This document shows positions 43,601 through 51,284 of a stretch of DNA of 64,000 bases, piece by piece. Origin of the DNA: Streptomyces sp. Alt3 (GTDB lineage: Bacteria; Actinomycetota; Actinomycetes; Streptomycetales; Streptomycetaceae). The stretch covers positions 7,750,001-7,814,000 of the forward strand of contig NZ_CP120983.1 in NCBI RefSeq assembly GCF_030719215.1, given 5' to 3'. Positions within the stretch are counted from its first letter, which is position 1. Each line of letters starts with the position of its first letter. The position numbers and the translations under genes are program-made. Below the pieces are notes generated by a model. The model did no database searches, had not been told where the DNA came from, and worked only from the letters and a program-made list of their open reading frames with translations.

Positions 43601-43612
43601 GGTGCGTCTCAT
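40604..43612 (-). CDS. Secreted GH13 alpha-amylase with two starch-binding modules and Fn3
   Basis: Secreted enzyme of 1,002 residues that cuts starch and related alpha-1,4-glucans. After the signal peptide (LLGRLSAAAVAALVTAGLLTSS) come two CBM25-type modules (about 45-145 and 150-250; paired YYTKTRNWSAYKLHYAPDGGSWT / YYSTATVGWTTTNLHYQPAGGTWT), an Fn3 domain (about 255-345), and the GH13 barrel (about 370-920) with DGFRVDTAVH (nucleophile Asp), FVFGEVAAF (acid/base Glu) and VYVDSHDYGPN (third acid). The all-beta C-domain ends the protein. ATG 43612 has GGAG nine bases upstream. A TGCAA/TTGCA dyad lies 161 bp upstream. Confidence 0.92.
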   Translation of the reverse strand: MRRTPLRLLGRLSAAAVAALVTAGLLTSSPEPPGPVSAVPVAASESTATVFYYTKTRNWSAYKLHYAPDGGSWTTVPGVAMEAACTDWVKQTVSLGSATGLAATFNNGSGVWDNNAGKNYALGTGSITVKDGVVAHSDPCSDTGAEPGEAHTASVYYSTATVGWTTTNLHYQPAGGTWTTVPGVGMEAACTGWVRKSVDLGTATSMQATFNNGNGVWDNNNGTDYTVPDGLSTVKAGKVTADATDPCATAAPDTEAPTAPTKVSASADGVSVVVTWDPSTDDRGVTKYQVTRTGGTKGTVVTDVGSTVFSDTGLEAKTAYGYTVKAVDAAGNVSAASAAATATTGEKPTAPASGKPLGTDPRKDPIYFVLTARFNDGDSSNNRGGNQHEKSGNAANDDPMFRGDFKGLVEKLDYIKGLGMSAVWITPVVLNRSDYDYHGYHGYDFYEVDSRLESAGASYQDLIDAAHAKGMKIYQDVVYNHSSRWGAKGLFTPTVYGVRDTQWSWYYDERNEGFEYDGLTVETKSGKSYYNGDLWSTAEPSGNTCVNWGTPTQYTSPEGYRIYNCQWPNPTSGMFPKAYYHNCWIGNWEGEDSRSCWLHDDLADFNTESAPVQNYLIGAYNKYIDMGVDGFRVDTAVHIPRTTWNRRFLPAIQERVTQQFGAEAAKNFFVFGEVAAFVNDKWNRGSVNHSAQFYTWKERKEYSADDEKAALEMYDYEQQQGTGSQPTSTNAFLNGNSYHAPDHSKFSGMNVIDMRMHMNFGDANNAYSNGKDSDDSYNDATYNVVYVDSHDYGPNKSSERYAGGTDAWAENMSLMWTFRGIPTLYYGSEIEFQAGKKIDCGPTCPLATTGRAYFGDQVAGSVTAPDFGTVSSATGAVADTLAKPLVKHVQRLNQIRRAVPALQMGQYSTEGITGSMAYKRRYTDAASGTDSFALVTVTGSATYTGIPNGTYKDAVTGDTTVVTGGTLSVAAPGKGNLRVYVLDLGGRNAAPGKIGTAGAYLK

Positions 43613-43772
43613 CTTGTGTGTCTCCAGGGGAGGGCCGCGGGCGGGTGGACCGCGGCTGCCGACAGCACGGCCGCTCCGCGAGCGGCCGTGAGGATCCCGC
43701 CGGAGAACCCGGACGCGCCTCGGGGTTCGGGCGAGCAGTGCGCCCTGGCAGAAATTCCTGTCAGAACCTTTC

Positions 43773-43786
43773 TGCAATCTCTTGCA
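43773..43786. promoter_or_regulatory. Candidate amylase operator TGCAA-TCTC-TTGCA
   Basis: Perfect 5-bp arms, 161 bp upstream of the amylase start. CTTGCA/TGCAAG-like motifs are associated with control of Streptomyces amylase genes by MalR-type LacI regulators, which fits. No malR gene is in the window, so the regulator would be elsewhere. Confidence 0.45.
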
Positions 43787-43924
43787 TCCAGGAAGTTACC
43801 GGTGCATGACAGGTCCGTAAAGGGGGTGCGCACACCGTCCGGTGGGGGATCGGGGGCGGGGTGGGTTCCGGTACGAATCCCTCGTCCGGATCGGTTCGAG
43901 GGCGGTTCCGCGCCGCCCGGCCGC

Positions 43925-43952
43925 CCCGCCCGCGTCCCGCTGCCCGGGCGGG
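43925..43952 (-). terminator. Hairpin after the third LacI gene
   Basis: CCCGCCCG (43925-43932) and CGGGCGGG (43945-43952) form an 8-bp GC-only stem with a 12-base loop, 14 bp past the stop. Confidence 0.55.
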
Positions 43953-43965
43953 CGACGGTGCGCGT

Positions 43966-44952
43966 TCAGCAGTGAGGCGGCGGAGCCGTGCTGCCCCGGA
44001 CGACCAGCCGCGTCGGGACCAGGGTGGTACCCCGTTCCGTCGTCTCCTCCCGGATCTGCCGCAGCACCCCGTCCACGCACAGTCGGCCGATCTCCGCGAA
44101 GTCCTGGTGGACGGTGGTCAGCGGCGGAAGGAACGAGGCGGAATCGGCGATGTCGTCGAACCCCACCACGCTGACGTCCTCGGGCACACGCCTGCCCGTC
44201 TCGTGCAGGGCCCGGAGGACGCCCAGCGCCATCTGGTCGTTCGCCGCGAAGATCGCGGTGCACGCGGGATCCGCCGCCAGGGTGAGGCCCGCCGAGTATC
44301 CCGAGGCCGCCGACCAGTCGCCGTCCACCGGGGGAGGGACCGGGCGCCCCGCCCTCTCCAGGGTGTGCCGCCAGGCGTGGGCGCGGCGCTGGGCCGCGAA
44401 CGACTCCGGTGGGCCGGCGACATGCACCACGGTCCGGTGACCGAGGTCGAGCAGATGTTGCACAGCTGCCTCGGCGCCTCCGGACTGGTCGGTGTCCACC
44501 ACGCTGTAGCGGTCGCCGGCGTCGGAGTCGGCCACCACGACATGGGTGTGCGGCGGCAGCGAGATGGCGGCGTCCAGCAGGCGGACCTCCATGATCACGA
44601 TGATGCCGTCCACCACCTGTTCGCCGAGAAGGGTGACGGCTCCCCTGACGCCCGTGCTGGTGGGCGTGGCGACGGGCAGCAGGGTGATGGCGTAACCCTC
44701 GTCCGCGGCGGAGGCGGAGATGGCCTCCAGTGTCCGGACGTTGCCCGTCGTGGCCAGTGTGAACAGGATCACGCCCAGCGTGCGGAACTTGCCGCTCTTG
44801 AGGGCGCGCGCGGCGCTGTTGGGGCGGTAGTTGAGATCCTTCATGGCGGCGAGAACGCGTTCGCGGGTGTCCTCGGACACGATGGGATGCCCGTTGGACA
44901 CGCGGGAGACCGTCTGTGAGGAGACTCCGGCGAGACGCGCGACATCGGCCAT
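43966..44952 (-). CDS. LacI-family transcriptional regulator of the GH42 locus (third of three)
   Basis: A 328-residue LacI-type repressor. HTH and hinge MADVARLAGVSSQTVSRVSNGHPIVSE...DLNYRPNSAARALKSGKFR; effector domain with TLGVILFTLATTG, VVDGIIVIMEVRLLD, AIFAANDQMALGVL and VSVVGFDDIADSASFLPPLTTV. ATG 44952 is chosen because AAGGAGG lies six bases upstream; in-frame ATGs further up lack this. Divergent from the transporter-GH42 operon. Its recognition helix (SSQTVSRVS) differs from the other two LacI proteins here, and the palindrome at 45348 differs too, so this is probably a separate regulon. Confidence 0.93.
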   Translation of the reverse strand: MADVARLAGVSSQTVSRVSNGHPIVSEDTRERVLAAMKDLNYRPNSAARALKSGKFRTLGVILFTLATTGNVRTLEAISASAADEGYAITLLPVATPTSTGVRGAVTLLGEQVVDGIIVIMEVRLLDAAISLPPHTHVVVADSDAGDRYSVVDTDQSGGAEAAVQHLLDLGHRTVVHVAGPPESFAAQRRAHAWRHTLERAGRPVPPPVDGDWSAASGYSAGLTLAADPACTAIFAANDQMALGVLRALHETGRRVPEDVSVVGFDDIADSASFLPPLTTVHQDFAEIGRLCVDGVLRQIREETTERGTTLVPTRLVVRGSTAPPPHC

Positions 44953-45451
44953 GGATGCCTCCTTGCGAGCAGGTCTGTCCATGGCTCGCTGCTGTCCCTG
45001 CACTGGTCCGCCTCCGTCGTCGTCGTGTGAGCCTTTCACCGGGTGGGGAGTGCTCGTGCGGCCGCGGGTCGTCCTCGCACCGCGTGCGTTCCTGGGTGAT
45101 GACCCGACAGGGAGGCCCCCTGTCGCTGCTTCGCGTCGGGTTCGTACCGCGTGGGACCGGGGGCTCGGGTCACCGGCATTTCTACCACTGCCGGACAGAC
45201 GGCGCCGACATGAGGACGAGGTGCGTCACGATGTGCTCTACCAGACAGCAGGGCTGTTGGAGGACAAACCCACGAAACTCGTCCGAGTGATTGACAATCC
45301 GGCCTTGACCGTTGGGAGGAGACCGTGTGAACATCCTCTCACCGATGGATGTTTACGTAAACATCGGTCCTCTCAAGCACAGCGCCTCCACGATGACCGG
45401 TGTCTCCATCCGGCCGGGGCCATGCTCAACGCCGGAACAACAGGAGTACCC
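44953..45451. other. Divergent regulatory region between LacI and the GH42 transporter operon
   Basis: 499 bp without a gene. It contains TTGACA at 45291-45296 and TTGACC at 45305-45310 (possible -35 elements with no clear -10), the 18-bp palindrome at 45348-45365, and CAGGAG five bases before ATG 45452. The LacI-proximal 300 bp shows no further signal. Confidence 0.55.
45348..45365. promoter_or_regulatory. Perfect 18-bp palindromic operator GATGTTTACGTAAACATC
   Basis: A perfect palindrome with a central CpG, downstream of the TTGACA/TTGACC hexamers and 87 bp before the first transporter gene. Its form and position match a LacI-family operator, presumably for the divergent regulator at 43966-44952. 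Confidence 0.78.
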
Positions 45452-46372
45452 ATGACGGCCGTTACGCCGATCACAACCGGACGCCGCCCACCGGCGGCAG
45501 TCTCTCGCAGTCGGCGCGGGCGGACGGGATGGATCTTCGTAGGGCCGTTCATGGCCGTTTTCGCGCTGGTTTTCCTCGCCCCGATCGCCTACTCCCTGTA
45601 TCTGAGCTTCTTCCGCGACCAACTGGTGGGCGGGACGTCGTTCGTCGGCCTGGACAACTTCCAGCGGGCCTTCGAGGACGAGCAGTTCTGGGCGGCCGTC
45701 GGCCGGATCCTCCTCTTCCTCGTGGTGCAGGTGCCCGTGATGCTCGGGCTCGCCCTGCTCGTAGCCCTGGCCCTGGACAGCGGACGGCTCTACGGGAAGA
45801 GCTTCTTCCGGATCGCGATCTTCCTTCCGTACGCCGTGCCCGCCGTCGTCGCCACACTGATGTGGGGCTTCATCTACGGCACGCGCTTCGGGCTCGTGGG
45901 GAACATCAACGATGCCTTCGGGGTGTCCCTGCCCGACCCGCTCTCGCCCTCCCTCGTGCTCGCCAGCATCGGCAACATTGTCACCTGGGAGTTCATCGGC
46001 TACAACATGCTGATCTTCTACTCCGCGCTGCGTGTCGTGCCCAAGTCCCTCTACGAGGCGGCGGAGATCGACGGCGCGGGGGAGTGGCGGGTCATCACCG
46101 CGGTCAAGATCCCCGCGATCCGTGGCGCGCTGGTGATCGCGACGATCTTCTCGGTGATCGGCAGCTTCCAGCTGTTCAACGAGCCCAGCATCCTGCAGAG
46201 CCTGGCGCCCAACGCGATCACGACCTACTTCACGCCCAACCTCTACACGTTCACGCTGTCCTTCTCCGGACGGCAGCAGAACTACGCGGCCACGGTCTCC
46301 CTCGTCATGGGAGTCGTCACGATGATCATCGCCTACGCGGTCCAGCTGCGCGGCATGCGAAAGGAGGCGTGA
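45452..46372 (+). CDS. Carbohydrate ABC transporter permease (MalF-like), GH42 operon
   Basis: A 306-residue permease with six hydrophobic helices and the EAA loop YEAAEIDGAGEWRVITAVKIPAI near residue 205. FVGLDNFQRAFEDEQFWAAVGRI is the usual MalF-type loop. ATG 45452 has CAGGAG five bases upstream; the open frame upstream of it lies in the regulatory region. It is the first gene of the operon and starts three bases before the next gene's start region. The ATPase is not encoded here, so the shared MsiK type is likely. Confidence 0.93.
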   Translation: MTAVTPITTGRRPPAAVSRSRRGRTGWIFVGPFMAVFALVFLAPIAYSLYLSFFRDQLVGGTSFVGLDNFQRAFEDEQFWAAVGRILLFLVVQVPVMLGLALLVALALDSGRLYGKSFFRIAIFLPYAVPAVVATLMWGFIYGTRFGLVGNINDAFGVSLPDPLSPSLVLASIGNIVTWEFIGYNMLIFYSALRVVPKSLYEAAEIDGAGEWRVITAVKIPAIRGALVIATIFSVIGSFQLFNEPSILQSLAPNAITTYFTPNLYTFTLSFSGRQQNYAATVSLVMGVVTMIIAYAVQLRGMRKEA

Positions 46373-46375
46373 GCG

Positions 46376-47317
46376 ATGAGCGCCCCTTCCTTCACCGCCG
46401 ATCAGACGCCCCGGCGAACCACCCACCGTGCGTCGGCACCCCGACGCGCCGTACGCAGGCAGCACTCGGTGGCCCGGCCGCGCCGCAGCACCGTGCTCAC
46501 GATCCTCATGGGCCTGACCGCGGTCTACGCGCTCATGCCGCTGGCCTGGCTCGTCATCAACGCGACCAAGACGCAGAAGGGTCTTCTCGACTCCTTCGGT
46601 CTCTGGTTCAGCGGGGACTTCGCCCTCTGGGACAACATCTCCCAGACGCTGACCTACGACGACGGCATCTTCGTCCGCTGGTTCCTCAACACGCTGCTGT
46701 ACGTGGTGGTGGGCGCCGGCGGTGCGACGTTCCTCGCGGTACTCGGCGGCTACGGTCTGGCGAAGTTCGACTTCGCGGGCAAGCGGGCCGTATTCGCCAC
46801 CGTCATCGGCGCCGTGGCCGTGCCCGCGACCGCGCTGGCCGTCCCCACCTTCCTCATGTTCAGCAAGATGGGCCTCACCAACACGCCGTGGGCCGTCATC
46901 ATCCCGTCCCTGATCTCACCGTTCGGGCTCTACCTCATGTGGGTGTTCGCCGCCGAGGCCATCCCCACCGAGCTCCTGGAAGCCGCCCGGGTGGACGGTT
47001 CCGGCGAGCTGCGCACGTTCTTCCAGGTCGCGCTCCCGCTGCTGACGCCGGGCATCGTGACAGTGCTGCTGTTCACCATGGTGCAGACCTGGAACAACTA
47101 CTTCCTGCCTCTTATCATGATCAAGGATCCCGACTGGTACCCGCTGACCCTGGGCCTGAACGCCTGGAACCAGCAGGCTTCCACCGCCGGCGGCCAGCCG
47201 GTCTTCAACCTGGTCATCACGGGCTCCCTGCTGACCATCGTGCCCCTGATCGCCGCCTTCCTGCTGCTCCAGCGCTACTGGCAGTCCGGTCTGGCGGCGG
47301 GCAGCGTCAAGGGGTGA
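46376..47317 (+). CDS. Carbohydrate ABC transporter permease (MalG-like), GH42 operon
   Basis: A 313-residue permease paired with the preceding gene, three bases after its stop. A basic N-terminus leads into the membrane domain; the EAA loop is LEAARVDGSGELRTFFQVALPLL near residue 200, followed by WNNYFLPLIMIKDPDWYPLTLGL. Together with the MalF-like protein it would form the membrane channel for an oligosaccharide, probably a beta-galactoside given the GH42 enzyme in the same operon. Confidence 0.93.
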   Translation: MSAPSFTADQTPRRTTHRASAPRRAVRRQHSVARPRRSTVLTILMGLTAVYALMPLAWLVINATKTQKGLLDSFGLWFSGDFALWDNISQTLTYDDGIFVRWFLNTLLYVVVGAGGATFLAVLGGYGLAKFDFAGKRAVFATVIGAVAVPATALAVPTFLMFSKMGLTNTPWAVIIPSLISPFGLYLMWVFAAEAIPTELLEAARVDGSGELRTFFQVALPLLTPGIVTVLLFTMVQTWNNYFLPLIMIKDPDWYPLTLGLNAWNQQASTAGGQPVFNLVITGSLLTIVPLIAAFLLLQRYWQSGLAAGSVKG

Positions 47318-47358
47318 CACGCACCCCGGCTCCACCGGACACCCGATCTCCGCGCTCC

Positions 47359-47370
47359 GGAACCGGTTCC
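47359..47370. promoter_or_regulatory. Palindrome GGAACCGGTTCC between permease and binding-protein genes
   Basis: A perfect 12-bp palindrome in the 160-bp gap ahead of the binding-protein gene. It might be an internal regulatory site or a weak hairpin; too little else supports either. Confidence 0.25.
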
Positions 47371-47477
47371 CCCCGGTCCTCGACCGGCGCGGCGTACCAC
47401 CCCTCTCCAACTCCGCACCCCCGTGCGGATGTTCCAGGGTTCGTGCACCACCCACACCACAACGGAGTAGAGCAATT

Positions 47478-48821
47478 ATGAGAACCATGACCAGACGCGC
47501 GATGCGTGGCGTCGGCCTTCTGTGCGCGGCCGCGCTGAGCCTCACCGCGTGCGGGTCCTCCGACGAAGACGCCGCATCGGAAAAGACCGTAAGGGGAACT
47601 GATCTCCGGGCGGCCCTCAAGGAGGGCGGTTCCATCACGGTGTGGGCGTGGGAGCCGACGCTGAAGCAGGTGGTCAGCGACTTCGAGAAGGAGTACCCCA
47701 AGGTCAAGGTGAAGCTGGTCAACGCCGGTACCGGCAACGACCAGTACACCGCCCTGCAGAACGCCGTACAGGCCGGATCCGGTGTGCCGGACGTCGCGCA
47801 GGTCGAGTACTACGCCCTGGGCCAGTTCGCCCTCGGCAAGTCCCTCGAGGACCTCAGCCGCTACGGTGCCGACGAGTTCAAGGACGACTACTCGCCCGGA
47901 CCGTGGAACTCGGTCACGGTCGACGACGCCGTGTACGCCCTGCCCATGGACTCGGGCCCGATGGCGCTCTTCTACAACAAGAAGGTGCTGGACAAGCACC
48001 AGATCGCCCTGCCCACCACCTGGGACGAGTACCTCGAGGCGGCCCGTGCCCTGCACGCGGCGGACCCGAAGTCCTACATCGCCAACGACACCGGCGACGC
48101 CGGCTTCACCACCAGCATGATCTGGCAGGCCGGTGGTACCCCCTTCAAGACCCGTGACACCGAGGTGACGGTCGACCTCACCGCCGACAAGGGTGTCACC
48201 GCCTTCACCAAGGTCTGGCAGAAGCTCCTCGACGAGAAGCTCCTCGCGCCGATCGAGAACTGGAGCGACGAGTGGTACAAGGGCCTGGCGGACGGCACGA
48301 TCGCCACGCTCTCCACCGGTGCCTGGATGCCCGCGAACTTCGTCTCCGGTGTCGAGTCGGCCTCGGGTGACTGGCGCGCCGCGGCGCTCCCGCAGTACGA
48401 GAAGGGCGGCGAGGTCAGCTCCGAGAACGGCGGCAGCTCCCTCGCGGTGATGAAGGCGGGCAAGAACAAGGACCTCGCGTACGCCTTCAACGAGTACGCG
48501 AACCACTCGGACGGTGTCCAGGCCCGAATCGAGGGCGGCGCCTTCCCCGCGACCACGGCGGACCTGTCCTCGAAGTCGTTCCTGAACACCCCCTTCCCGT
48601 ACTTCGGCGGCCAGAAGGCGAACGAGATCTTCGCCCGCTCCGCCAGCCAGGTCCCCGAGGACTGGTCCTACCTGCCCTTCCAGGTGTACGCGAACTCCGT
48701 CTTCAACGACTCGGTCGGCAAGGCCTACGTCTCCGACACCACGCTGGCCGAAGGGCTGAAGCAGTGGCAGAAGACCTCCGTGACCTACGGCAACGACCAG
48801 GGCTTCGCCGTCAACAAGTGA
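47478..48821 (+). CDS. Sugar ABC transporter solute-binding lipoprotein, GH42 operon
   Basis: Family 1 extracellular solute-binding lipoprotein of 447 residues; lipobox SLTACG near residue 25. ITVWAWEPTLKQVVSDFEKEYPKVKVKLVNAGTGNDQYTALQNAVQAGSGVPDVAQVEYYAL is the typical first lobe. Unusually it follows its two permeases instead of preceding them, with a 160-bp gap, and is trailed by a strong hairpin. The ligand is probably a galacto-oligosaccharide, inferred from GH42 downstream. Confidence 0.92.
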   Translation: MRTMTRRAMRGVGLLCAAALSLTACGSSDEDAASEKTVRGTDLRAALKEGGSITVWAWEPTLKQVVSDFEKEYPKVKVKLVNAGTGNDQYTALQNAVQAGSGVPDVAQVEYYALGQFALGKSLEDLSRYGADEFKDDYSPGPWNSVTVDDAVYALPMDSGPMALFYNKKVLDKHQIALPTTWDEYLEAARALHAADPKSYIANDTGDAGFTTSMIWQAGGTPFKTRDTEVTVDLTADKGVTAFTKVWQKLLDEKLLAPIENWSDEWYKGLADGTIATLSTGAWMPANFVSGVESASGDWRAAALPQYEKGGEVSSENGGSSLAVMKAGKNKDLAYAFNEYANHSDGVQARIEGGAFPATTADLSSKSFLNTPFPYFGGQKANEIFARSASQVPEDWSYLPFQVYANSVFNDSVGKAYVSDTTLAEGLKQWQKTSVTYGNDQGFAVNK

Positions 48822-48838
48822 CGTCCCGGCCTTGAACC

Positions 48839-48882
48839 GGCGCGGGGCGGCTGTCCGTTCCGACGGGCGGCCGCCCCGCGCC
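48839..48882 (+). terminator. Large intercistronic hairpin between binding-protein and GH42 genes
   Basis: GGCGCGGGGCGGC (48839-48851) pairs perfectly with 48870-48882 over 13 bp, and the interior GTCCGT/ACGGGC can extend the stem around a TCCG loop. It lies 17 bp after the binding-protein stop and 31 bp before the GH42 start, inside the presumed operon. Confidence 0.75.
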
Positions 48883-48913
48883 GCACTCGTACCTCGTATC
48901 CGAAAGGATCCTC

Positions 48914-50995
48914 ATGACCCCCGCCTCCGAGCGCCACTGGCTGCGCCCGCCCTCCGACGACCGCCCCGCGAGATTCGCCTACGGGGCCGACTACAACCCG
49001 GAGCAGTGGCCGCGCGAGGTGTGGAAGGACGACGTCCGGCTGATGCGCGAGGCCGGCGTCACCGTCGTCTCCGTCGCCATCTTCTCCTGGGCGCGCCTGC
49101 AGCCGGCGCAGGACCGCTGGGACTTCGAGTGGCTGGACGAGGTGCTCGACCTGCTCCACAGCAACGGGATCTCGGTGGACCTCGCCACCGCCACCGCCTC
49201 CCCGCCGCCCTGGCTCACCACCCTGCACCCGGAGATCCTGCCGGTCACCCGCACCGGTGAGACCCTCTCCCAGGGCGCGCGACAGCACTGGCGTCCCACG
49301 TCACCCGTATTCCGCAAGTACGCGCTGGAACTGGTCGAGGTCATGGCCACCCGCTACGCGGACCACCCCGCCGTGGTCGCCTGGCACATCTCCAACGAGC
49401 TCGGCTGCCACAACATCTACGACTACTCCGAGGACGCGGCCCAGGCCTTCCGTGACTGGCTGCGCGCCCGCTACGGGACCCTGGACGAGCTCAACCGGGC
49501 CTGGGCGACCTCCTTCTGGTCGCAGTACTACGGGGACTGGGCACAGATCCAGCCGCCGCGGCTGGCCGCGAGCCACGCCAACCCGACCCAGCAGCTCGAC
49601 TTCAAGCGCTTCTCCTCCGACGCGCTGAAGGACTACCTGCGCGCCGAACGCGAGGTCCTGCGCCGCATCACCCCGGACATCCCCGCCACCACCAACTTCA
49701 TGGTGATGGGCGGGACCGTGGGAATGAACTACCCGGACTGGGCCGAGGAGATCGACTTCGTCTCCAACGACCACTACGCCCACCCCGGCCCGCAGCGCCT
49801 CGACGAGCTGTCCTTCTCCGCCGCCCTCACGCACTCCATCGCGCAGGGCAAGCCGTGGTTCCTGATGGAGCACTCGACGAGCGCGGTCAACTGGCAGCCC
49901 GTCAACGTCGCCAAGCGCGAGGGCGAGCTGGCCCGCGACTCGCTGGTGCACGTCGCCCACGGAGCCGACGCGGTCTGCTTCTTCCAGTGGCGCCAGTCCG
50001 CCGCCGGCGCCGAGAAGCATCACTCCGCGATGGTGCCCCACGCCGGGCCGGACAGTGAGGTGTTCCGTGCCGTGACGGCCCTCGGCCGCACGCTGGAGAC
50101 GCTCACCCCGGTCACCGGATCCGTCCGGGAACCGGCTCGCGCGGCCCTGGTGTACGACTGGGAATCCTGGTGGGCCGTCGAGCGTGACTCCCAGCCGTCG
50201 TCCCTGGTGCGCTACCGCCAGGAGGCGCTGGACTGGTACTCGGCCTTCCTGGCCCTCGGCGTCCGCGTGGACGTCGTCACCACCACGGCCGACCTCACCG
50301 GCTACGACTTCGTGGCGGCCCCCGTCCTGAACGTCGTCCCCCTGGAACTCGCCGCCCGGCTGGACGCCTACGTGCGCGGCGGCGGCCATCTCGCCACCAC
50401 CTACTACTCGGGTGTCGTCGACGAGAACGACCACGTCCACCTCGGCGGGTACCCGGGAGCCCTGCGCGATCTGCTGGGCATCCGCATCGAGGAGTTCGGC
50501 CCCCTGCTGGCGGACGCGGAGGTACGCCTCGACAACGGTCTCACCGGCACGCTGTGGACCGACCGGATCGACGTCACCGTCCCCGACGAGGTCACCGTCC
50601 TCGCACGGTTCGAGACCGGCGACCAGGCAGGGCGTCCCGCCGTCACCAGGCGCGCCCCGGAGGGCGGCGGCTCCGCCGCGTACGTCTCCACCCGGCTGGG
50701 CAGCCACGGGCTGCCCGAAGTGCTGCGCCCCCTGCTGTCCGGCGCCGGGGTGCTCAGCGAACTGCCCGCGGAGGTGCGTGGGCTGGTCGAGCTGACCGTG
50801 CGGACGGACGGCTCGCAGGCCTACTGGTTCCTCGTCAACCGTACGGACGAGCCCGTCGCGTTCGGCGCGGTGGCCGCAGAGGTCCTCTCCGGGCCCGCGC
50901 CTGCCGACGGGGGAGGCCTCGTCCTGCCCTCCCGCGGGGTCGCCGTGCTCCGCCTGGCGTCGGGCAGCACGCCCTTCGCGCACGCATCCGTGTAA
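48914..50995 (+). CDS. GH42 beta-galactosidase
   Basis: Cytoplasmic beta-galactosidase of 693 residues, no signal peptide. FAYGADYNPEQWP is the classic GH42 N-terminus. The acid/base Glu162 is in WHISNELGCHN and the nucleophile Glu319 in FLMEHSTSAVNW. The trimerisation domain (about 390-600) and C-terminal beta domain are present, so the protein is full length. It would hydrolyse imported galacto-oligosaccharides, for instance from pectic galactan, to galactose. The start codon ATG 48914 follows AAAGGA. It closes the operon. Confidence 0.95.
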   Translation: MTPASERHWLRPPSDDRPARFAYGADYNPEQWPREVWKDDVRLMREAGVTVVSVAIFSWARLQPAQDRWDFEWLDEVLDLLHSNGISVDLATATASPPPWLTTLHPEILPVTRTGETLSQGARQHWRPTSPVFRKYALELVEVMATRYADHPAVVAWHISNELGCHNIYDYSEDAAQAFRDWLRARYGTLDELNRAWATSFWSQYYGDWAQIQPPRLAASHANPTQQLDFKRFSSDALKDYLRAEREVLRRITPDIPATTNFMVMGGTVGMNYPDWAEEIDFVSNDHYAHPGPQRLDELSFSAALTHSIAQGKPWFLMEHSTSAVNWQPVNVAKREGELARDSLVHVAHGADAVCFFQWRQSAAGAEKHHSAMVPHAGPDSEVFRAVTALGRTLETLTPVTGSVREPARAALVYDWESWWAVERDSQPSSLVRYRQEALDWYSAFLALGVRVDVVTTTADLTGYDFVAAPVLNVVPLELAARLDAYVRGGGHLATTYYSGVVDENDHVHLGGYPGALRDLLGIRIEEFGPLLADAEVRLDNGLTGTLWTDRIDVTVPDEVTVLARFETGDQAGRPAVTRRAPEGGGSAAYVSTRLGSHGLPEVLRPLLSGAGVLSELPAEVRGLVELTVRTDGSQAYWFLVNRTDEPVAFGAVAAEVLSGPAPADGGGLVLPSRGVAVLRLASGSTPFAHASV

Positions 50996-51018
50996 CAGGG
51001 CGGAGCGAAGAAGACACC

Positions 51019-51065
51019 CCGCCCGGGTGCCCTGGAGACGGACGGTCCCCAGGGCACCCGGGCGG
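51019..51065 (+). terminator. Hairpin terminator after the GH42 gene
   Basis: GCCCGGGTGCCCTGG (51021-51035) pairs perfectly with 51049-51063; two more C-G pairs extend it to 17 bp. It lies 24 bp after the stop. Confidence 0.85.
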
Positions 51066-51117
51066 CGTCCGTCAGGCGGGCGCCGGTTCACGGATCGACT
51101 CCGTGACGATGCGATGA

Positions 51118-51129
51118 TGAAGCGTTTCA
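51118..51129. promoter_or_regulatory. Dyad TGAAGCGTTTCA
   Basis: Arms TGAA and TTCA around GCGT, close to a LacI-type operator with central CpG. Similar to TGAAACCTTTCA at 51273-51284, 155 bp downstream. No gene in this stretch other than the protease downstream. Confidence 0.35.
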
Positions 51130-51272
51130 ATTCCGGAAGTCGGAGCTCTGACGGGCTTCTGTGGGGAAACCTTCCGTGGTCACACCGCTTCCGGCCTGAT
51201 CGTTGCAAGGCTGCTGCGTGAGGCGCTGACGACTTCTTTCGGAGGGCCTGTCGCCCCTTGGCGGCGAGTGCT

Positions 51273-51284
51273 TGAAACCTTTCA
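51273..51284. promoter_or_regulatory. Dyad TGAAACCTTTCA
   Basis: Arms TGAAA and TTTCA around CC, 155 bp before the protease start; second copy of the motif at 51118-51129. Confidence 0.35.

Larger units (their letters stand above)
43613..43965. other. Region between the amylase and third LacI genes
   Basis: 353 bp without a gene. It holds the amylase promoter region with the TGCAA-N4-TTGCA dyad (43773-43786) in an AT-richer patch, and the terminator of the LacI gene (43925-43952). Both flanking genes run on the minus strand. Confidence 0.55.

Noticed and set aside
44831..45451. Upstream extension of the first GH42-operon permease
   Set aside because: It would run through the LacI start and the 18-bp palindrome; ATG 45452 has its own ribosome-binding site and a normal permease N-terminus.
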